Source of the DNA: Branchinecta lynchi | Taxonomy: Eukaryota; Arthropoda; Branchiopoda; Anostraca; Branchinectidae | Length of the DNA: 64,000 bases | Assembly (NCBI GenBank): GCA_023053575.1 | Contig: JAKZAP010000072.1 | Span: forward strand, 1-64,000 | Direction of reading: 5' to 3' | In this document: one piece after another, positions 25,130 to 35,259 of the stretch | Layout: every line of letters starts with the position of its first letter | Position numbering within the stretch: the stretch's first letter is position 1 | Notes under the pieces: generated by a model | The model's input: the letters and a program-made list of their open reading frames with translations, nothing else | Databases searched by the model: none | Told to the model about the DNA's origin: nothing | Position numbers and translations under genes: made by a program

Positions 25130-28087
25130 CTTGTGAGAAAACAATCCTTGTGGGAAAACAAACCTTGTGGGGAAACAAACCTTGTGGGAAAACCAACATT
25201 GTGGGGAAACAAACCTTTCTGGAAAACCAACCTTGTGGCAAAACAAACCTTGTGGGAAAACAAACCTTGTGGGAAAACAAACCTTGTGGGAAAACAAATC
25301 TTGTGAGAAAACAAACCTTGTGGGGAAACAAACCTAGTGGGAAAACAAACCTTGTGAGAAAACAAACCTTGTGGGAAAACCAACCTTGCGGGAAAGCGAA
25401 CCTTGCGGGAAAGCGAACCTCTTGGGAAAACCAACACAGTGGGAAAACAAACCTTGTGAGAAAACAATCCTTGTGGGAAAACAAACCTTGTGGGGAAACA
25501 AACCTTGTGGGAAAACAAACCTTGTGGGAAAACAAACCTTGTGAGAAAACAAACCTTGTGGGGAAACAAACCTAGTGGGAAAAACAAACCTTGTGAGAAA
25601 ACAAACCTTGTGGGAAAACCAACCTTGCGGGAAAGCGAACCTTGCGGGAAAGCGAACCTCTTGGGAAAACCAACACAGTGGGAAAACAAACATTGTGATA
25701 AAACAAACCTTGTGAGAAAACAAACCTTGTGGGGAAACAAACCTAGTGGGAAAACAAACCTTGTGAGAAAACAAACCTTGTGGGAAAACCAACCTTTCGG
25801 GAAAACCAACCTTGTGGGAAAACAAACCTTGTGGGAAAACAAACCTTATGGGAAAACAAACCTTGTGGGAAAACAAAACTTATGGGAAAACAAACCTTGT
25901 GGGGAAACCAACACAGTGGGAAAACAAACCTTGTGGGAAAACCAACCTTGCCGGAAAACCAACCTTGGGGGAAAACAAAGCTTGTGGGAAAACAAACCTT
26001 GTGGGAAAACCAACCTAGTGGGAAAAACAACCTAGTTGGAAAACAAACCTTGTGAGAAAACAAACCTTGTGGGAAAACCAACCTTATGGGGAAAGCAACC
26101 CTGCGGGAAAACCAACCTTGTGGGAAAACCAACCTTGTGGGAAAGCGAACCTTTTGGGAAAACCAACACAGTGGGAAAAAAAACCTTGTGGGAAAACCAA
26201 CCTTGCGGGAAAACCAACCTTGGGGGAAAACAAACCTTGTGGGAAAACAAACCTTGTGGGGAAACAAACCTAGTGGGAAAACAAACCTTGTGAGAAAAAA
26301 ATCCTTGTGGGAAAACAAACCTTGGGGGGAAACAAACCTTGCGGGGAAACTAACCTTGTGGGAAAACAAACCCTGCGGGAAAACCAACCCTGTGGGAAAA
26401 CCAACCTTGTGGGGAAACAAACCTTTCGGGAAAACAAACCTTGTGGGAAAACAAACCTTGTGGGAAAACAAACCTTGTGGGAAAACAAACCTTATGGGGA
26501 AAGCAACCCTGCGGGAAAACCAACCTTGTGGGAAAGTGAACCTTTTGGGAAAACTAACACAGTGGGAACACAAACCTTGTGGGAAAACCAACCTTGCGGG
26601 AAAACCAACCTTGTGAGAAAACAATCCTTGTGGGAAAACAAACCTTGTGGGGAAACAAACCTTGTGGGAAAACCAACATTGTGGGGAAACAAACCTTTCT
26701 GGAAAACCAACCTTGTGGCAAAACAAACCTTGTGGGAAAACAAACCTTGTGGGAAAACAAACCTTGTGGGAAAACAAATCTTGTGAGAAAACAAACCTTG
26801 TGGGGAAACAAACCTAGTGGGAAAACAAACCTTGTGAGAAAACAAACCTTGTGGGAAAACCAACCTTGCGGGAAAGCGAACCTTGCGGGAAAGCGAACCT
26901 CTTGGGAAAACCAACACAGTGGGAAAACAAACCTTGTGAGAAAACAATCCTTGTGGGAAAACAAACCTTGTGGGGAAACAAACCTTGTGGGAAAACAAAC
27001 CTTGTGGGAAAACAAACCTTGTGAGAAAACAAACCTTGTGGGGAAACAAACCTAGTGGGAAAAACAAACCTTGTGAGAAAACAAACCTTGTGGGAAAACC
27101 AACCTTGCGGGAAAGCGAACCTTGCGGGAAAGCGAACCTCTTGGGAAAACCAACACAGTGGGAAAACAAACATTGTGATAAAACAAACCTTGTGAGAAAA
27201 CAAACCTTGTGGGGAAACAAACCTAGTGGGAAAACAAACCTTGTGAGAAAACAAACCTTGTGGGAAAACCAACCTTTCGGGAAAACCAACCTTGTGGGAA
27301 AACAAACCTTGTGGGAAAACAAACCTTATGGGAAAACAAACCTTGTGGGAAAACAAAACTTATGGGAAAACAAACCTTGTGGGGAAACCAACACAGTGGG
27401 AAAACAAACCTTGTGGGAAAACCAACCTTGCCGGAAAACCAACCTTGGGGGAAAACAAAGCTTGTGGGAAAACAAACCTTGTGGGAAAACCAACCTAGTG
27501 GGAAAAACAACCTAGTTGGAAAACAAACCTTGTGAGAAAACAAACCTTGTGGGAAAACCAACCTTATGGGGAAAGCAACCCTGCGGGAAAACCAACCTTG
27601 TGGGAAAACCAACCTTGTGGGAAAGCGAACCTTTTGGGAAAACCAACACAGTGGGAAAAAAAACCTTGTGGGAAAACCAACCTTGCGGGAAAACCAACCT
27701 TGGGGGAAAACAAACCTTGTGGGAAAACAAACCTTGTGGGGAAACAAACCTAGTGGGAAAACAAACCTTGTGAGAAAAAAATCCTTGTGGGAAAACAAAC
27801 CTTGGGGGGAAACAAACCTTGCGGGGAAACTAACCTTGTGGGAAAACAAACCCTGCGGGAAAACCAACCCTGTGGGAAAACCAACCTTGTGGGGAAACAA
27901 ACCTTTCGGGAAAACAAACCTTGTGGGAAAACAAACCTTGTGGGAAAACAAACCTTGTGGGAAAACAAACCTTATGGGGAAAGCAACCCTGCGGGAAAAC
28001 CAACCTTGTGGGAAAGCGAACCTTTTGGGAAAACCAACACAGTGGGAACACAAACCTTGTGGGAAAACCAACCTTGCGGGAAAACCA
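25130..28087 (+). repeat. 1480-bp tandem duplication
   Basis: Bases of about 25130-26606 are followed by a copy to about 28087. The rare CCAACATTGTGGGG unit is at 25193 and 26673, giving an offset of 1480 (17 x 87 + 1). Both copies share the rare units CCTTGCCGG, CCTAGTTGG, AAAACTTATGGG and GGGAACACAAACC, and an 18-bp unit GGGAAAAACAAACC. One visible difference is AAAGTGAACC at 26533-26542 versus AAAGCGAACC in the second copy. Confidence 0.83.
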
Positions 28088-31000
28088 ACCTTGTGGGAAA
28101 ACAAACCTTGTGGGAAAACAAACCTTGTGGGAAAACAAACCTTGTGGGAAAACAAACCTTGTGGGAAAACAAACCTTATGGGAAAACAAACCTTGTGGGG
28201 AAACAAACCTTTTGGGAAAACCAACCTTGCGGGAAAGCGAACCTTTTGGGAAAACCAACACAGTGGGAAAACAAACCTTGTGGGAAAACCAACCTTGCGG
28301 GAAAACCAACCTTGGGGGAAAACAAAGCTTGTGGGAAAACAAACCTTGTGGGAAAACCAACCTAGTGGGAAAAAACAACCTAGTGGGAAAACAAACCTTG
28401 TGAGAAAACAAACCTTGTGGGAATACCAACCTTATGGGGAAAGCAACCCTGCGGGAAAACCAACCTTGTGGGAAAACCAACCTTGTGCGAAAGCGAACCT
28501 TTTGGGAAAACCAACACAGTGGGAAAACAAACCTTGTTGGAAAACCAACCTTGCGGGAAAACCAACCTTGGGGGAAAACAAACCTTGTGGGAAAACAAAC
28601 CTTGTGGGGAAACAAACCTAGTGGGAAAACAAACCTTGTGAGAAAACAAACCTTGTGGGAAAACCAACCTTATGGGGAAAGAAACCCTGCGGGAAAACCA
28701 ACCTTGTGGGAAAACCAACCTTGTGGGAAAGCGAACCTTTTGGGAAAACAAACCTTGTGGGAAAACAATTCTTGTGGGAAAACAAACCTTGTGAGAAAAC
28801 AAACCTTGTGGGAAAACCAACCTTATGGGGAAAGAAACCTTGTGGGGAAACAAACCTTTCGGGAAAACCAACCTTGTGGGAAAACAAACCTTGTGGGAAA
28901 ACAAACCTTGTGGGAAAACAAACCTTGTGGGAAAACAAACCTTATGGGAAAACAAACCTTGCGGGGAAACAAACCTTGTGGGAAAACCAACCTTGCGGGA
29001 AAGCGAACCTTTTGGGAAAACCAACACAGTGGGAAAACAAACCGTGTGGGAAAACCAACCTTGCGGGAAAACCAACCTTGGGGGAAAACAAAGCTTGTGG
29101 GAAAACAAACCTTGTGGGAAAACCAACCTAGTGGTAAAAACAACCTAGCGGGAAAACAAACCTTGTGAGAAAACAAACCTTGTGGGAAAACCAACCTTAT
29201 GGTGAAAGCAACCCTGCGGGAAAACCAACCTTGTGGGAAAACCAACCTTGTGGGAAAGCGAACCTCTTGGGAAAACCAACACAGTGGGAAAACCAACCTT
29301 GCGGGAAAGCGAACCTCTTGGGTAAACCAACACAGTGGGAAAACAAACCTTGTGAGAAAACAATCCTTGTGGGAAAACAAACCTTGTGGGAAAACCAACC
29401 TTGTGTGGAAACAAACCTTTCTGGAAAACCAACCTTGTGGCAAAACAAACCTTGTGGGAAAACAAACCTTGTGGGAAAACAAACCTTGTGGGAAAACAAA
29501 TCTTGTGAGAAAAGAAACCTTGTGGGGAAACAAACCTAGTGGGAAAACAAACCTTGTGAGAAAACAAACCTTGTGGGAAAACCAACCTTGCGGGAAAGCG
29601 AACCTTGCGGGAAAGCGAACCTCTTGGGAAAACCAACACAGTGGGAAAACAAACCTTGTGAGAAAACAATCCTTGTGGGAAAACAAACCTTGTGGGGAAA
29701 CAAACCTTGTGGGAAAACAAACCTTGTGGGAAAACAAACCTTGTGAGAAAACAAACCTTGTGGGAAAACCAACCTTATGGGGAAAGAAACCCTGCGGGAA
29801 AACCAACCTTGTGGGAAAACCAACCTTGTGGGAAAGCGAACCTTTTGGGAAAACAAACCTTGTGGGAAAACAATTCTTGTGGGAAAACAAACCTTGTGAG
29901 AAAACAAACCTTGTGGGAAAACCAACCTTATGGGGAAAGAAACCTTGTGGGGAAACAAACCTTTCGGGAAAACCAACCTTGTGGGAAAACAAACCTTGTG
30001 GGAAAACAAACCTTGTGGGAAAACAAACCTTGTGGGAAAACAAACCTTATGGGAAAACAAACCTTGCGGGGAAACAAACCTTGTGGGAAAACCAACCTTG
30101 CGGGAAAGCGAACCTTTTGGGAAAACCAACACAGTGGGAAAACAAACCGTGTGGGAAAACCAACCTTGCGGGAAAACCAACCTTGGGGGAAAACAAAGCT
30201 TGTGGGAAAACAAACCTTGTGGGAAAACCAACCTAGTGGTAAAAACAACCTAGCGGGAAAACAAACCTTGTGAGAAAACAAACCTTGTGGGAAAACCAAC
30301 CTTATGGTGAAAGCAACCCTGCGGGAAAACCAACCTTGTGGGAAAACCAACCTTGTGGGAAAGCGAACCTCTTGGGAAAACCAACACAGTGGGAAAACCA
30401 ACCTTGCGGGAAAGCGAACCTCTTGGGTAAACCAACACAGTGGGAAAACAAACCTTGTGAGAAAACAATCCTTGTGGGAAAACAAACCTTGTGGGAAAAC
30501 CAACCTTGTGGGGAAACAAACCTTTCTGGAAAACCAACCTTGTGGCAAAACAAACCTTGTGGGAAAACAAACCTTGTGGGAAAACAAACCTTGTGGGAAA
30601 ACAAATCTTGTGAGAAAAGAAACCTTGTGGGGAAACAAACCTAGTGGGAAAACAAACCTTGTGAGAAAACAAACCTTGTGGGAAAACCAACCTTGCGGGA
30701 AAGCGAACCTTGCGGGAAAGCGAACCTCTTGGGAAAACCAACACAGTGGGAAAACAAACCTTGTGGGAAAACCAACCTTGTGGGGAAACAAACCTTTCTG
30801 GAAAACCAACCTTGTGGCAAAACAAACCTTGTGGGAAAACAAACCTTGTGGGAAAACAAACCTTGTGGGAAAACAAATCTTGTGAGAAAAGAAACCTTGT
30901 GGGGAAACAAAGCTAGTGGGAAAACAAACCTTGTGAGAAAACAAACCTTGTGGGAAAACCAACCTTGCGGGAAAGCGAACCTTGCGGGAAAGCGAACCTC

Positions 31001-32540
31001 TTGGGAAAACCAACACAGTGGGAAAACAAACATTGTGATAAAACAATCCTTGTGGGAAAACAAAAGTTGTGGGGAAACAAACCTTGTGGGGAAACAAACC
31101 TTGTGGGAAAACAAACCTTGTGAGAAAACAAATCTTGTGGGGAAACAAACCTAGTGGGAAAACAAACCTTGTGAGAAAACAAACCTTGTGGGAAAACCAA
31201 CCTTTCGGGAAAACCAACCTTGTGGGAAAACAAACCTTGTGAGAAAACAAACCTTATGGGAAAACAAACCTTGTGGGAAAACAAATCTTATGGGAAAACA
31301 AACCTTGTGGGGAAACAAACACAGTGGGAAAACAAACCTTGTGGGAAAACCAACCTTGCCGGAAAACCAACCTTGGGGGAAAACAAAGCTTGTGGGAAAA
31401 CAAACCTTGTGGGAAAACCAACCTAGTGGGAAAAACAACCTAGTTGGAAAACAAACCTTGTGAGAAAACAAACCTTGTGGGAAAACCAACCTTATGGGGA
31501 AAGCAACCCTGCGGGAAAACCAACCTTGTGGGAAAACCAACCTTGTGGGAAAGCGAACCTTTTGGGAAAACCAACACAGTGGAAAAAAAAACCTTGTGGG
31601 AAAACCAACCTTGCGGGAAAACCAACCTTGGGGGAAAACAAACCTTGTGGGAAAACAAACCTTGTGGGGAAACAAACCTAGTGGGAAAACAAACCTTGTG
31701 AGAAAAAAATCCTTGTGGGAAAACAAACCTTGGGGGGAAACAAACCTTGCGGGGAAACTAACCTTGTGGGAAAACAAACCCTGCGGGAAAACCAACCCTG
31801 TGGGAAAACCAACCTTGTGGGGAAACAAACCTTTCGGGAAAACAAACCTTGTGGGAAAACAAACATTGTGGGAAAACAAACCTTGTGGGAAAACAAACCT
31901 TATGGGGAAAGCAACCCTGCGGGAAAACCAACCTTGTGGGAAAACCAACCTTGTGGGAAAGCGAACCTTTTGGGAAAACCAACACAGTGGGAACACAAAC
32001 CTTGTGGGAAAACCAACCTTGCGGGAAAACCAACCTTGTGGGAAAACAAACCTTGTGGGAAAACAAACCTTGTGGGAAAACAAACCTTGTGGGAAAACAA
32101 ACCTTATGGGAAAACAAACCTTGTGGGGAAACAAACCTTTTGGGAAAACCAACCTTGCGGGAAAGCGAACCTTTTGGGAAAACCAACACAGTGGGAAAAC
32201 AAACCTTGTGGGAAAACCAACCTTGCGGGAAAACCAACCTTGGGGGAAAACAAAGCTTGTGGGAAAACAAACCTTGTGGGAAAACCAACCTAGTGGGAAA
32301 AAACAACCTAGTGGGAAAACAAACCTTGTGAGAAAACAAACCTTGTGGGAATACCAACCTTATGGGGAAAGCAACCCTGCGGGAAAACCAACCTTGTGGG
32401 AAAACCAACCTTGTGCGAAAGCGAACCTTTTGGGAAAACCAACACAGTGGGAAAACAAACCTTGTGGGAAAACCAACCTTGCGGGAAAACCAACCTTGGG
32501 GGAAAACAAACCTTGTGGGAAAACAAACCTTGTGGGGAAA
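27230..32540 (+). repeat. Duplicated segment, offset 3928 bp
   Basis: The series of about 27230-28610 recurs at about 31158-32540. Shared rare units include CCTAGTTGG, TTGGGGGGAAAC, TTGCGGGGAAAC, GGGAACACAAACC and CCTTGTGCGAAAGC. The two copies flank the 1105-bp duplication. A third, related copy lies at about 36.3-37.6 kb. Confidence 0.7.
28630..30765 (+). repeat. 1105-bp duplication (exactly 65 units)
   Basis: Bases of about 28630-29660 recur at about 29735-30765. Landmarks AAAGAAACC (28678 and 29783), AACAATTCTTG, AAACCGTGTGGG and CCTTATGGTGAAAGC keep a constant offset of 1105, which is 65 x 17. The constant in-register offset suggests unequal exchange between aligned units. One unit differs: TTGTGTGGAAAC near 29402 versus TTGTGGGGAAAC in the second copy. 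Confidence 0.8.
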
Positions 32541-35175
32541 CAAACCTTGTGGGAAAACAAACCTTATGGGGAAAGCAACCCTGCGGGAAAACCAACCTTG
32601 TGGGAAAACCAACCTTGTGGGAAAGCGAACCTTTTGGGAAAACCAACACAGTGGGAAAACAAACCTTGTGGGAAAACCAACCATGCGGGAAAACCAACCT
32701 TTGGGGAAAACAAACCTTGTGGGAAAGCGAACCTTTTGGGAAAACAAACCTTGTGGGAAAACAATTCTTGTGGGAAAACAAACCTTGTGAGAAAACAAAC
32801 CTTGTGGGAAAACCAACCTTATGGGGAAAGAAACCTTGTTGGGAAACAAACCTTTCGGGAAAACAAACCTTGTGGGAAAACAAACCTTGTGGGAAAACAA
32901 ACCTTGTGGGAAAACAAACCTTGTGGGAAAACAAACCTTATGGGAAAACAAACCTTGCGGGGAAACAAACCTTGTGGGAAAACCAACCTTGTGGGAAAGC
33001 GAACCTTTTGGGAAAACCAACACAGTGGGAAAACAAACCGTGTGGGAAAACCAACCTTGCGGGAAAACCAACCTTGGGGGAAAACAAAGCTTGTGGGAAA
33101 ACAAACCTTGTGGGAAAACCAACCTAGTGGTAAAAACAACCTAGCGGGAAAACAAACCTTGTGAGAAAACAAACCTTGTGGGAAAACCAACCTTATGGTG
33201 AAAGCAACCCTGCGGGAAAACCAACCTTGTGGGAAAACCAACCTTGTGGGAAAGCGAACCTTTTGGGAAAACCAACACAGTGGGAAAACAAACCTTGTGG
33301 GAAAACCAACCATGCGGGAAAACCAACCTTTGGGGAAAACAAACCTTGTGGGAAAACACACCTTGTGGGGAAACAAACCTAGTGGGAAAACAAACCTTGT
33401 GAGAAAACAACCCTTGTGGGAAAACAAACCTTGTGGGGAAACAAACCTTTCGGGGAAACTAACCTTGTGAGAAAACAAACCCTGCGGGAAAATGAACCTT
33501 GTGGGAAAACCAACCTTATGGGGAAACAAACCCTGCGGGAAAACCAACCTTGTGGGAAAACCAACCTTGCGGGAAAGCGAACCTTTTGGGAAAACCAACA
33601 CAGTGGGAAAACAAAGCTTGTGAGAAAACAATCCTTGTGGGAAAACAAACCTTGTGGGGAAACAAACCTTGTGGGGAAACAAACCTTGTGGGAAAACTAA
33701 CCTTGTGGGAAAACAAACCTTGCGGGAAAACTAACCTTGTGGGAAAACAAACCCTGCGGCAAAACCAACCTTGTGGGAAAACCAACCTTGTGGGGAAACA
33801 AACCTTTCGGGAAAACAAACCTTGTGGGAAAACAAACCTTGTGGGAAAACAAACCTTGTGGGAAAACAAACCTTATGGGGAAAGCAACCCTGCGGGAAAA
33901 CCAACCTTGTGGGAAAACCAACCTTGTGGGAAAGCGAACCTTTTGGGAAAACCAACACAGTGGGAAAACAAACCTTGTGGGAAAACCAACCATGCGGGAA
34001 AACCAACCTTTGGGGAAAACAAACCTTGTGGGAAAACACACCTTGTGAGGAAACAAACCTAGTGGGAAAACGAACCTTGTGAGAAAACAACCCTTGTGGG
34101 AAAACAATTCTTGTGGGGAAACAAACCTTTCGGGGAAACTAACCTTGTGGGAAAACAAACTCTGCGGGAAAACGAACCTTGTGGGAAAACCAAGCTTATG
34201 GGGAAACAAACCCTGCGGGAAAACCAACCTTGTGGGAAAACCAACCTTGCGGGAAAGCGAACCTTTTGGGAAAACCAACACAGTGGGAAAACAAACCTTG
34301 TGAGAAAACAATCCTTGTGGGAAAACAAACCTTGTGGGGAAACAAACCTTGTGGGGAAAAAAACCTTGTGGGAAAACTAACCTTGTGGGAAAACAAACCT
34401 TGCGGGAAAACTAACCTTGTGGGAAAACAAACCCTGCGGGAAAACCAACCTTGTGGGAAAACCAACCTTGTGGGGAAACAAACCTTTCGGGAAAACAAAC
34501 CTTGTGGGAAAACAAACCTTGTGGGAAAACAAACCTATGGGGAAAGCAACCCTGCGGGAAAACCAACCTTGTGGGAAAACCAACCTTGTGGGAAAGCGAA
34601 CCTTTTGGGAAAACCAACACAGTGGGAACACAAACCTTGTGGGAAAACCAACCTTGCGGGAAAACCAACCTTGTGGGAAAACAAACCTTGTGGGAAAACA
34701 AACCTTGTGGGAAAACAAACCTTGTGGGAAAACAAACCTTATGGGAAAACAAACCTTGTGGGGAAACAAACCTTGTGGGAAAAACAACCTTGCGGGAAAG
34801 CGAACCTTTTGGGAAAACCAACACAGTGGGAAAACAAACCTTGTGGGAAAACCAACCTTGCGGGAAAACCAACCTTGGGGGAAAACAAAGCTTGTGGGAA
34901 AACAAACCCTGCGGGAAAACCAACCTTGTGGGAAAACCAACCTTGTGGGAAAACCAACCTTGTGGGGAAACAAACCTTTCGGGAAAACTAACCTTGTGGG
35001 AAAACATACCCTGCGGGAAAACGAACCTTGTGGGAAAACAAACCTTGTGGGAAAACAAACCTTGTGGGAAAACAAAGCTTGTGGGAAAACAAACCTTGGT
35101 GGAAAACCAACCTAGTGGGAAAAACAACCTAGGAAAAACAACCTGGCTTCCAAATGGGGAGGAGTTAAGGGTTGA

Positions 35176-35199
35176 CAAGTGACAGTTTCAAGTGACAGT
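35176..35199 (+). repeat. 11-bp direct repeat in the island
   Basis: CAAGTGACAGT occurs at 35176-35186 and again at 35189-35199 with a 2-base spacer, so the period is 13 bp. It is unrelated in sequence to the 17-bp unit. Two copies only; function unknown. Confidence 0.8.
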
Positions 35200-35236
35200 C
35201 TCGGCCGCAGGCCGCAGCATCGCTTTTTCATCACGT

Positions 35237-35259
35237 AGCTCCTCCCACAGGGCGGGGCT
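35237..35259. promoter_or_regulatory. Imperfect palindrome containing a GC box
   Basis: AGCTCCTCCC (35237-35246) can pair with GGGCGGGGCT (35250-35259) around an ACA loop, with one T-C mismatch and one G-T wobble. The right arm contains GGGCGGGGC (35250-35258), an exact match to the Sp1/KLF-type GC box core. This is a sequence match only. There is no adjacent TATA box or gene that would show promoter activity, so a regulatory role is speculative. Confidence 0.35.

Larger units (their letters stand above)
418..35145 (+). repeat. 17-bp satellite array, main left block
   Basis: Roughly 2,000 head-to-tail copies of a 17-bp unit, commonest form GGGAAAACAAACCTTGT. Frequent variants differ at a few fixed places. 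The base after AAAAC is A, C or T (ACAAACC, ACCAACC, ACTAACC). The end is TTGT, TTGC, TTTT, TTTC, TAGT or CTGC. TGTGGGGAAAC and TGTGAGAAAAC replace TGTGGGAAAAC. There are also composite variants AAAGCGAACC and ACCAACACAG. Most units are exactly 17 bp; rare 12- to 18-bp units shift the register. Higher-order duplications are listed separately. No gene, RNA or mobile element is visible. Long open frames are present but run on both strands and in overlapping frames, as expected from a stop-free 17-mer. Confidence 0.97.
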
